Below, in pieces: positions 38,601 through 48,500 of a DNA stretch of 64,000 bases. The stretch lies in NCBI RefSeq assembly GCF_949628265.1, contig NC_088787.1, positions 6,748,501 through 6,812,500 of the forward strand, given 5' to 3'. A model generated the notes under the pieces. That model saw only the letters and a program-made list of their open reading frames with translations. It was not told where the DNA came from and did not search any database. The stretch comes from Cloeon dipterum. Lineage: Eukaryota > Arthropoda > Insecta > Ephemeroptera > Baetidae. The first letter of the stretch is position 1, and each line of letters begins with the position of its first letter. A program made the position numbers and the translations under genes.

Positions 38601-41600
38601 AAAGCATGTGTTTATAATCAATATATGTGTCTGAATAATAATCGGTAAATGAATTAAGTGCCTCTCCAAAACTATTTTATTTGATTTTTCTTTAAAATTT
38701 TGTGTAATTTCACTTCGTGGAAAGGTCTCCGTGGATGCTCCGTGGATGATCCGCGAATGATCCACGGAACTCTCTTAACGCAAAAATGAAAAATAGCATG
38801 TATTTGAAGCAAATTGTTCAGTTCATGAGCTGCCCCTTTTCGCTTTTTTAAATTCATTGGTCATGTCATTCTTGTTTAAATTTCTAAATTTTGGAAATTG
38901 GTTAAGTGTCCGTGGAGTTTTCGTGGATGAATCCCCGGACACTTAAAACATTTTTGGTTCGTTGGTATTTCCTATAGGTACGTTAAATTGTTAGTATTAT
39001 TTAATAAACCATCATCAAAGTTAATTGCTAGCTCAGAAAACTCAATATTTCCAAATATATTCTGAAATCTACACTCGCCACCTCGCCAGAATAGCCGCAG
39101 CCGTGTTTCAAACTTTTGAAAAGCGCGCGCACTCTTACTGGCCGCAGCAAGCCAATGAGCGCTGCCGCTTGCCTGTTGCTGTTTGTTGACAGACGACCGC
39201 GAGCGCGCGGACGCGCGAGCCGAGCGCAACGAAAAAGCCGTTGGACGACGCCGCCGCGTAATTAATGTCAGTTTTCGGCCACAATTTCGCCACTAAGTCG
39301 ACCAGCAATGTTCTTAAGTCGGTGATTGCAGTGAAATCCGAATCCTGTCCTGTTCAACCCTCCCAGCAAAGATGCCGCAAATCAAAGGTAAGGACTTGGA
39401 ATTATTTATTTGTTACGTCATGTTCTCGCCGCTGTTTTAAAGTTCAACTACATAAATATAGTTAATTCAGTTGGTTTTAAGCCAATTTGTTCCGTTGTAA
39501 TTAATTATCTGGCCGTGTTTTTTGCAGACCTGTGCCAGAGGCTGACTTTTTGTGTGACAACAATGCAACTCGAGCAAGCTGTGTCCTGAAACTTTGCGAT
39601 CCCCACACACTATGTAATGTAATTATTGAAAGGATGTCTGGTTTGCAGCTGAAGTGCAAGATCAATACAAGCTAACAGGTACACCGACACCAAAATTATC
39701 ATTTTACATATATTTACAATCATCCTCTCTATGTCTGTGTCTGTAGGCTTGTATACTCTGGCTGCGGCAGATCAGGCCGACGATGTCAAGACACGGTCAT
39801 GGATGGGAAAAGCTTCCAGCACGATGGATTCCAGCCTGCACTGAACTTATGCTGCATTTTCCAGGTAATCAGTTAAATTTTTTGCGCAATAATGAACATG
39901 AATACTAACAATTTTAATTTATTTTTCAGTCTTAAATCTGCTGGTGCTATTTATGACTCGGATGGAATCGACGCGACTTCGGAGCTCAAAGACGAATAGC
40001 TTACATAATTATGTGACAGGACTTCTGATTGCTGGACCACAACTTTGACGAAGATTGAGTGGTTCATGTGTAATTTTGTTTTTAAGTGAGGCTATTTTTT
40101 AGCTAAATTGTTATATTTTATGTATAGAGAATTCATTTTAAGGCTGATAGCTATTGCATACACATACCTGTGTTCACTGTAATGTTGATATTAAAATTAA
40201 ATTAAATTCCAAACATTATTTTAGTGAATACAGGTATGTGTGCAATAAATTTATGTTTAAGCTGACATTCATTCATTGAATTTTCTTTGCCAGAAACGTT
40301 TAGGCAGCTGGAAATTTTAAATTAAATATTTTTGATAGTCATTATAGGATTTAAATTTGCCATTTGTGTAAGCCTTCAGTGTTCGAAGTCGGCGTAGCCG
40401 TATATACTTCCAATTTAAATTCCCATTGACTTAAGTCAAGGATTTAATCATGCTATTTTATGGGTTTTAAATAATTTATTTTGATTCTGAGAACCTAAAT
40501 CAGTTCAGCCAATCTCCGTAGAAACATGGAAATAATATTTTTATCAAATCTGACGTTTCGAAGGTGATTTGCTAGACTGACTTTTGCTTTTAGTACATCA
40601 AATCAAATCAATTAAAGGGTTTTGAATGCAGAGCGGTAAGATCGTGTGTCTTTATTTTCTCAGTCTTATTTTCTCAATTAAAAGAAACAGCTGGCACCAT
40701 TTTTTGAGAGCATTATTACACTAAGGGGTTTTCGAAGCTTGTGAATGTTACAATTTTTAAGCTTTCTTAATTAATTGTCTTGTTTCTCATAACTTTATTG
40801 ACACTACTGTAAATTGATAAAAATTCTCTGTATTGATCTATTGTTACTGTACATGTATTGTGTCATCTTTTTGTAATCAAAATTGTATAATAATAAATAA
40901 ATGAATAAATTTAAAATAAATAAATGAATTTTATTTGCGATATTATTACCCAGAAAAATGAAACAATATCCACGAAAAATCCCCAGCGATTCCACGTAGC
41001 CGTTCCACGGGGAATCTCCATAGATCATCCCCGTGGAATCTTCATAGACTATCCCCGTGGAATCTTCATAGATCATCCACGTGGATACCACGTATTTCGG
41101 GCGGACAATTTCTACGGGGAATCCACGTGGATCATCCACGTGGTTTCCACGTGGGATCCGTGGATCATCCACGTAGGATCCCCGTGGAGTCCACGTGGAA
41201 TGGCCACTGGGGATTGGCTTCACCGATTTTGATTTTCAGCACGTCAAAAGAATAAATATTGAGTGAAGAATGCACAGTGGCAGGATTGAGTCCGAAATCG
41301 CAGCGAAAGTTAATTAAAATTAAATATATTACGAGAGTATACGTTGGCGCCATCAGTTAGCGGCTTAATACAACAATAGGGGCTTACATAACAAGTTTAG
41401 TAGAATATATTTTAAAATTTTAAGATGGCTGATAAAAAAATTATTTTCCTATGAATTAGAACTTACCCTGCTGGCAATCATCATACATTCTCATTATTGT
41501 AATTGCTTCTGTACGGGGCAATTCAATCTGTGAAAATTAGTGTAAACACGCTATTTTTTTTAAAAGAAAAATTCTTACATCAGAGTTCATGATTCGGCTA

Positions 41601-42517
41601 ATATCAGAATTGTCTTCTGAAACTGGATCGCCGTGTTCACCAACAGCATTCTCCTCAGTCTCTAAAACAGGGCTCGAAGACTGCTGGTCACGCTGCAGGG
41701 ATTCAATCGGACTCAGAGGTCCGGCTGCGACTTCTACCATACCTTTAATAATAATATTTTTTACATTATATAAGCATAAAAACCGGACATACCTTTCGAG
41801 TTCTCCGTGCTCTCGTTTGTCCGTCTCAAAGGCGAACAAAAGGCACAGTCCTGTTCAGTGCATTCCATCCAGTGCGACAAATCCTTTTTGGAAGACAAGC
41901 AGAAACTCGTCTTGCAAAGTTTGTCCTTGGAGCAGATGAGCATGTGGTTCAGAAGATCCTTCATTTCCTTGCACTCGGGATAGTTGCACTGCAATAATTT
42001 TTCCTTAGTTTTGTGAACGCCAAAAAGATTTTCAAAATTTACCCCCTGCTGCGGACACTCCGTGTCTGCTCGAGCCAGTTGCTGGCCGCATTTTTGGGCA
42101 TGTAGCAAAGCTTTCAATTCCGAACGCCGCTCTGCAGCCGACGGTGCTTCGTTTTCAGATTCGCCATGAGCTGGATCAACGTTAACAATTTCAAAGTAAG
42201 GACTCATCACGTCTGTAGTCGTATTTTTGCTGTTGGAATAAAATTATAATTGATTAGGAAACATTTCTAAAAATAAAAAATTACGACAGAGATTTCAGAA
42301 TGCTATATAAATGATTCGCCTCTCTACCAGAATATTGGTTAAAGGTTTGTGGTGTTAACGAAGGCCTCTGCTCCCTATCTTTGCATTTCTGGAAAAATAT
42401 TTCTGCTTCTACTGTGCAGATTCCTACATTCCATAATTTTTTAAATTGTTGCTGGACAATTGATATGCGTAGAATTTTCTCTAAGAATTTATCCCGAAAA
42501 AATGTAGAAATTTTCAT
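35655..42517 (-). CDS. TAZ1-zinc-finger protein without CBP/p300 catalytic domains
   Basis: Exons in transcript order: 42517-42285, 42229-41793, 41742-41579, 41527-41467, 37529-37374, 37135-36972, 36920-36863, 36348-36244, 36086-35887, 35831-35655; every phase agrees and 584 residues result. Exon 2 encodes a TAZ1 domain with all twelve HCCC-type zinc ligands (LLHAQKC, CNYPEC, LNHMLIC, CKTSFC, SHWMECTEQDCAFC). The C-terminus is a second, decayed TAZ-like half (HMERCEKGEF...HWKQCKDPGCPVC) lacking two cysteines. The middle is acidic with coiled segments. TAZ domains bind acidic activation domains of transcription factors; a regulatory or decoy role is inference. Exons 41742-41467 and 37135-36863 are duplicates of one another. 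The 3.9 kb intron 4 holds nested mobile DNA. Two separate genes cannot be excluded without transcripts. Confidence 0.7.
36400..36815. mobile_element. Snap-back MITE, family C, in an intron of the TAZ gene
   Basis: Both ends carry (CAACAGATGGCGCC / GGCACCATCTGTTAGC) and the interior pairs along nearly its entire length (GTGCTGAAAAACAAAATCG against TTTTGGGTTTCAGCAC). Outer repeats extend to TTACACCAGTT. The same element occupies the paralogous intron after exon 41467, so it predates the exon duplication. Confidence 0.8.
37860..38790. repeat. Tandem array, about 170-210 bp period, 4-5 units
   Basis: Units restart at TCGGTAAATGAATTAAGTGC (about 38088, 38307, 38470, 38641) and each contains CGTGGATGCTCCGTGG and CACGTGGATGATCCCCAAT. 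The GTGGAT submotif is itself repeated within units. It is the left subterminal region of the 3.4 kb element. Confidence 0.8.
39110..39264 (+). promoter_or_regulatory. CpG-rich promoter-like block inside the 3.4 kb element
   Basis: A sharp CpG-rich stretch with a CCAAT box (AAGCCAATGAGCGC near 39150) lies within AT-rich DNA and directly precedes the spliced unit at 39265. It resembles the leaders of the host genes in this window, such as TRAM and B9D2. Confidence 0.5.
39265..40250 (+). ncRNA. Spliced non-coding or small-peptide gene inside the mobile element
   Basis: Splice signals define exons ...-39387, 39528-39678 (or a shorter form from 39649), 39747-39864 and 39930-about 40250, with donors GGTAAGG, GGTACAC and GGTAATC and good acceptors. 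No long ORF crosses the full-length form. With the 39649 acceptor, ATG 39372 opens a 47-codon frame (start MPQIKAEVQDQYKLTG) ending at TGA 39842-39844. The same frame then runs on in phase into exon 4 and stops at a TAG near 39997. I do not recognise the product. It could be a captured host gene fragment, a lncRNA, or a microRNA host, given the hairpin in the last exon. Confidence 0.4.
40153..40246 (+). ncRNA. Pre-miRNA-like hairpin
   Basis: Arms 40153-40187 and 40210-40246 pair over about 30 positions (CACATACCTGT with ACAGGTATGTG, then TTCACT with AGTGAA and AATGTT with AACATT), with small bulges and a roughly 22-base AT-rich loop. Size and shape suit an animal pre-miRNA. I do not recognise a known miRNA seed. 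It could also be a tiny MITE. Confidence 0.35.
40371..40570. repeat. Decayed half of a family C MITE
   Basis: GCCTTCAGTGTTCGAAGTCG and, further on, CAGCCAATCTCCGTAGAAAC match the left arm of the family C copy at 60215. The remainder is eroded. It sits within the 3.4 kb element downstream of the small gene. Confidence 0.5.
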
Positions 42518-43720
42518 CAATGTTTGCAATTACATACTAAAATAATAATTTTAAAACTTTTTTGTTCAAAATTTGTATGTGTTTTTACAGCCTTTTAACG
42601 GAAACAAATTTCCTCAGCGCGCGGAGTGTATGCTTTTGCTGGAATTATGAAAATAAATCCTTGGATCGCAAGACAAAAATAATGAATTTAATTGAAAGAA
42701 ACAAAAATTAGAATCAAATTAAAAATTTGTAATATACACATTATGTGTAAATTGTTTAATTGGTTTAAAAATAAAGGCAAATTAAAAAATAATTAATCTA
42801 ATTACCTAAATTGAGCGAAAGAACGAATTATTCACCTCGATTCTCAACGCTCAGTCTTTTACTGCGGCTTGTTGGCCAGAATGTCATGCGCTCGGAGTTT
42901 TTGGAATGAAAGATATTTGCTGCTGAGCGGACTCGACGCAGCGGAATGAGACACAAATTTTCCTTCAATGTTATCAACAGATAAAAATATTTTCTATAAA
43001 TATGAACGCACCTTTGTATTACAGTATTTTAATTCCTATAACGTAATTTATATTTAAATTTTTATTTGTAATATATCAGTAAAAGTAAAAAAGTAAAATA
43101 ATTTTCATTCAAAAATAAGATAGATAATTATTTTCCTTGCTTCAAAATCATGATACAAATATTCATCCGATTTCAAACCTGCATAGCAATTAACCACAAC
43201 AATTCGGCTGAAATAAATTTTGGTTTGAAGCATTTATTTAAATTAAATTGTTGGAAAATGCACAAATATTAAGATTGAATTATCTGACATCGCAGCGCAA
43301 GTATATATGCGGAAAATTTAAATTACTGGTGGCGCCATGTGTTGGCGGCTCCAAGCATTTTAAACCACGTAAAAATGATTTAGTGGTTCGGAATTTTGAG
43401 TTATGAGATTTCTATTGAGATTTTAACTTAAATTAAAATCAGTGCAATCTTTTTAGGAAATTTTTATTTAACTCTAGTAATTTCTAAGTCATTTTTTAAT
43501 TTTATCTCAATGCTTCATTGTCAAATAAGCGGTTTTTATTGAACACAAAAAAGGGGAATATTTTAACCAGGTCAGGTGAATCTTCCGCTCATGGAAAACG
43601 CTGTAGTTTAAAGTTAAGCGTATGCTAACTCTCCTATATTTCGCAATGCCATCGCTTCTAGAACAAATTTGCGTTAAATTCAAATTAAACGAAATATCTC
43701 CCCACCTTTGTACCTTTGAG
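42518..43720. other. Intergenic region with a family C fragment
   Basis: AT-rich DNA between the TAZ gene start and the end of the next minus-strand gene. 43280-43370 retains GGCGCCATGTGTTGGCGGCT and CATCGCAGCGCAAGTATA, an eroded family C arm. 42840-42960 is GC-richer and could be the TAZ gene promoter. No other gene is supported. Confidence 0.45.
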
Positions 43721-44136
43721 TCATTTACGAAAGACATCCGCATCAGGTCTTTGTCCTGATAAAGAATTTTCAAAGTCTTCCGCTCCAAGATGCACTAAAT
43801 TTTCAAATGCAATCAAGCGTTTTTCAAATCTCAAGAGTTGTTTTTCAAATTCATCCAAGTTTGCAATGGGAATTCTAGGCGCCATATCATTCACAATCAT
43901 TTGATAAAGATGTTGTTGAAGCGGGATGGCTAAAATAATGAATAAAAATTTAATTTATAACATTTTAATATATTAAATAAAAAAATTAACTAACGGATAT
44001 TTTTAACAGCGATGCAGGAACGAATGTCTTTGAATACTTCGTGCACCGAGAGATTGCGCAAAGATATGCCCAATGTCAGATTATTTTTCTGCCTTATCAA
44101 CCCCAACTGTCCATCCTTGCATGAACTCGGTTTCAT
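43721..44136 (-). CDS. Unrecognised small gene with a charged helical C-terminus
   Basis: Exons 44147-43995 and 43929-43721 join in phase through a conventional intron and give at least 116 residues if ATG 44136 is used. Exon 44147 has a good acceptor, so it may be internal. A possible first exon, 44878-44765, encodes MSTTESANQQCVQGEAFAH and ends in a strong GAG|GTGAGT donor, but its phase does not fit directly, so an intermediate exon would be missing. The C-terminal exon is heptad-like (LDEFEKQLLRFEKRLIAFEN) and may be a coiled coil. No known domain was recognised. It lies between ATP7 and the TAZ gene, on the same strand. Confidence 0.45.
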
Positions 44137-44878
44137 GATAGTTTTCCCTGTAAAAATAATCATTTTTTTTAATTCTTGTTCAATAACAATTTTCAGTTTT
44201 TGAATTTCCTAACTGTTCCCTGACAAAAAAAAAATCTCTTCAGCTAATTGCCGGGGAAACGTAAAAATAATTATTTGTAAAATCAAAATTTTTTTACAGC
44301 GATTGACTGGATTATTTTTTTATTTCAGCACATTAAAAATAAATTAATTTAAGTTTGAACGAGCATACAAGCAAGATTTGTTAAGTCTGAAATTATAAAG
44401 TAAGTTCCTTAAAACCGGTGATGCTATTTACTGGCGGCTATTTGAAATTTGAACACCTTTTGAGGCTGCGGCTGGTTCAACAGATTAAGCCGAAAATTTA
44501 TGCTGGCGGCTTTTGGCGGCTGCGACAATACATGACCAAAATTTAGCCGCCTGGCGTGACGCAGATAAATATAAATAAGAGTGAAGAGGCCATGCGGTTT
44601 CACTGTTTGGACAATTATTTCCATACTTCAAATAAATGTTTTTAAGCTCTTAAATAAAAAATATCTTCTATAAAAAGGACTCTAAAATTAATATATTTAC
44701 AGCAACAAACAAACAGTTTAACACATCTCTGTTTAAAAAAAGCTCTGCTGCGTGTCCTACTCACCTCAACAAACGAAAATTGAAGAAAATCCAAAATTCT
44801 ATCTTGCACCTGGCGCACCGCGTGGGCGAATGCTTCTCCTTGCACGCACTGCTGATTTGCTGATTCGGTTGTTGACAT

Positions 44879-45585
44879 CGTTAGCGTCACTCGGCGCTCA
44901 GGGAGCAATGACCGGCGGGGGAGGAGATTGATGCGATGACCTTGCACACATGAAGGGGTTGGCGGGAAATTTTACCTGTGTGCTTTGTGCTTTGTGGGAG
45001 TTTAAATGTTGCTTAACCGCATATACACGATTTTTTTTACTAAATAATTCTCTTGGGTTTGTAATTAAATTGTTCCTTTAATTGAATTAAAATTTTCTGT
45101 AGACGCGGAATGAAAAGTCATCTTTCTTAAATAATAAATAATACATTTTAACGGATATTAAAAAAGTACTCGTTATAATATTTACAAATGAAAATTGACA
45201 TTTTCGCTTAAAAAGCAAAATAATTTCAGACTTATTGAATTGATTCATGTATTTGATTTAAAACAAGAAAAATGATAGTGGTACAGCCGTTAATAGAACG
45301 TAAACTGGGAATTTATTATTTGTTGTGTTTTGAAACTGTACACTTGGTGGTATTTCTAAAATGGGTTGCCGGGAAATTAAATTTTTTTATTCTATTTTTG
45401 TAAATTAAAAGCCACCTAGTTATTAGGAATTTTTTATACTTTTGCCATGGATCCTATATTAGGTTAATCAAAAATTATTAATTGCATGGTCTCGAAGGAA
45501 ACATTTTGGTATTTTTATTCAAAAATAGAACAAATAAAATAATGAAAAATACAATAAGCTGTACGTTTCTTTAAAATATTAATTT
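44879..45585. other. Intergenic region downstream of ATP7
   Basis: A GC-rich patch at 44880-44960 probably holds the promoter and leader of the minus-strand transcript starting near 44878. The remainder is AT-rich and contains the ATP7 3' UTR. I see nothing else. Confidence 0.45.
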
Positions 45586-48500
45586 TCATGCAGACTCGAG
45601 GTCCTGCACATTAAGCAAGATGACGCCATTGTTCTCCATCCTTTTGAAAAGACTTTTGTACGGCTCCACGTACTTCTCGTCAACCAGCACTTTCCTCTTG
45701 GGCTTTTTGAACCTGTTACATCCGACAAAAAAATCAATTTTCAACTCCGATTAACTTTAATTGGAAAATTAACCCTTTGAGTAGCAGCGAGGAGAGGACG
45801 ACAGAGACGGAGCTGAGGGCCATCGCCGCCGAGGCCATCCACGGCTGCAGGAGGAGGCCGTACGCCGAGAAGACGCCGGCGGCGATCGGGATGCCGATCA
45901 GGTTGTACACGCTGGCGAACACGAAGTTGATCCAAATACGCCGCACGGTCACCCGGGACAGCTTCAGGAAGGTATTAATGTCCAGGAGGTCGTCCTAAAT
46001 AAGAGCAAAAGAATTAAATTTTAAAAAAATAAACTTCAGAAATTAGCAAAAAATAATTTCTACAAAAAAATTTGCCAAAAATGAGCCCTCTCTCATTTCG
46101 GAGCTTAATTTATTTAAATTAAATTTTCTGGAAAGGGTAAATTTTACCCTCATGAGGACAACGTCCGCCGCTTCCATGGCGACGTCGGTGCCGCTGGCGA
46201 TGGTGATTCCCACGTCTGCCTGGGTCAGCGCCGGCGAGTCGTTGACGCCATCGCCAATCATCGCTACCTTTTTGCCATTTGCCTGCAGCTCCCGAATTTT
46301 TGCAACCTTTAAAAATTACCAGAGGAAATTTTTATTTAAAAAAATTAATACACAGCAGGGGAGCAAAGATAGAATTATTTTAGATATTTTTTGCACCTTT
46401 TGGGAGGGCAGCACTTCAGCTATGACCTCCGTGATGCCCGCCTGCCGAGCTACGGAGTTGGCGGTGCGCACGTTGTCGCCAGTCAGGAGGATCACCTCGA
46501 TGCCCTTTTTCTTCAAAGTATGCACGGCCAAATGCGACTCGGGCTTAATCCTGTCCGACACGCACACCACAGCCACTACTGAACCTTTTAATTAAATAAA
46601 AAATTGTTTAGAAACTTTCATTTTTTTTTTTAATTACTTACAAATTAAATTGAACTACTCAACAAATTAAAATTTCAATGCTCTGCATGCTATTCTAAAC
46701 ACCCTTTTTTAAAATAGAAATAAATTTGTACACTTAATATGCGCAAACCATTAATTAAAGTGATTAATTTTAAATGCAAAAGTGACATACGCTGAATTCA
46801 TTTCTAAAAATAATTTGAATAGGCTTCAATTAAATTTTAATTGGATATACCATTTATTGCGAGAAGAACTGAAATGCGGCCGCTGTGCTCCTCTTTGGTC
46901 ATTTTTTCGTCGACGTCGTCGGTGATGACGATGTCGTTGAGCATCATCCACTCGCGGTTGCCGACGTGCACCTCGTACGAGTCCCCTCCGTCCCTGAACA
47001 CGGTCTCAAACAACTGGTCAATGAACTCGGATTGAATGGACGAACTCAGATAAATCACATCCGCACCGGCCACCCTCCTACAGTGTCAAAAAATAACTCA
47101 ATTTTTAATAAAATCAGTTTTTAAAAAATAACCTGTCGGAACTCAACGATTTTAGATAGGAAAGCTTGGGCGAAATTCTTCTGGCTAAGTTCTCGATGTC
47201 CGAGACAACGCACTTAAGACCCTGACCAGGCTGGATCACGAATTCCTCTGCCAGACCAATGTGCCCGCCCTCGTCGATCAGTTCTCGGGTGTAATTCGTG
47301 ATTGCTGTTTGCCAAAATTTTAAATAAATAATTTTACAACTTGACATTACGCTAAAATAGATGAAGGATTATCTCAACCATTAATTTATTGATTTATTTA
47401 TCTGTATAACAGTTCTCAGGTCGCGCGACCTGAGGAAGGTAGGTGACAGGCAAGGGGGACAAATCTTCGCCGACTAATATCGCAAAATGTACTGATTAAA
47501 TAAAGCTCTCGGAGCTAATCTCAGGTCAGGGTGCCCTGAAAAAGGTAATTAGGGTATCGCAGGTAAATTTCCAATGAAACACCTGTTGGGTGAGGGGTTG
47601 TGTTCGACGATCCGATGAGCGGGTGGATTTTAATAAAAATAAAACCATTTTTTCCTTTGCACATCATTCGCGTTTCGCGAAGAGAAAAAAAATAATTTAA
47701 TTTTTCTATGGGCGCGAAACATTTAAAAATTGGTTTCCAGTCCGGCGGAGGTCTTTTGCGTGCGATTGAGTCGGCAAAACTCTTTAAGTTTGGAAAAAAT
47801 GGCGATTTTTTTATTTCCCACGAGAAAAAGGTGGCAAAAATCACGTTTTTCAAAGATCAAAAACCTATTTCTCCTAGGATTTTGATTAGATATCGGCTAG
47901 TATTTGGTCTCAAAATATTTCCAGATAAATTTTGTGTTGATTAATTCTTGGGATTGTCTAATTGACGACCGGAAGTCGGAATTAATTTTTTTTTAATTTT
48001 GACCTTTTCGAAAATTCCTCCAAACGATTTATAACCAAAATACATATTGTCATAAATTTATTTATCGATAATTCATTCAGCACTCAGGACTCTCACAATT
48101 TATATATAACTATAAAAAATTTAATAATTAATAATATTTTGGCACAGAATTATGGATAAATCAAGAAGATAAATTTTGAAATAGATATATTTATAAAATT
48201 GCTTGAGTTTTAATTAATCTAAATAAACAAAACGGATATACCTTTTCCTATTGGATGTTCGCTGCCGCTTTCAGCAATTCCCAGAATTGCGACAATATGT
48301 GCAAAGGACAGAATCGACTCCTTGGTGCGCAGATAAATTGCAGACACGACGGCCTTACCCTCAGTTATGGTGCCAGTTTTGTCAAACACAATCGTGTCAA
48401 TCTAAAATTCAAATAGAAATTATAATTTAATTTTAATTAAGAGCTGGATTATTTCTACCTGGTTTCTATAAATTACGCAATTTAAATTAAATTGATAGAT

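Larger units (their letters stand above)
37829..41213. mobile_element. 3.4 kb terminal-inverted-repeat element carrying a tandem array and a small gene
   Basis: The left end ATCCCCAGTGGCCATCCACG and the right end CGTGGAATGGCCACTGGGGA are inverted repeats. Both subterminal regions are packed with GTGGAT/ATCCAC motifs: a tandem array at 37850-38950 on the left and dense CCACGTGGATCATCCACG repeats at 40960-41200 on the right. The centre has a CpG-rich promoter-like block and a spliced transcription unit. No transposase was recognised, so it is non-autonomous. It interrupts a family C MITE. Confidence 0.65.
37615..41395. mobile_element. Snap-back MITE, family C, split by a 3.4 kb insertion
   Basis: Left part about 37615-37828 (ACAAATGGCGCCAG ... 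GACGTGCTGAAAACCAAAATC) and right part about 41214-41395 (GATTTTCAGCACGTCAAAAG ... GGCGCCATCAGTTAGC) reconstruct one family C element once the intervening element is removed. It sits in the same intron position as the uninterrupted copy at 36400-36815. Confidence 0.8.

Noticed and set aside
37860-38790. CRISPR-like or minisatellite coding array
   Set aside because: Units of 170-210 bases with internal GTGGAT motifs and no regular spacers, in a eukaryotic transposon context; no open frame through the array.
40153-40246. SECIS element explaining the in-frame TGA upstream
   Set aside because: The stem is too continuously paired and the expected ATGA/AA/GA core layout was not seen.
43721-44147. 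KIX domain next to a TAZ gene, suggesting a split CBP
   Set aside because: The helical segment resembles KIX only loosely in hydrophobic spacing; no diagnostic residues and the frame ends in its own stop.
47521-47944. Overlapping ORFs of 110 and 78 residues in an ATP7 intron
   Set aside because: Low-complexity content, no homology recognised and no splice or promoter context.
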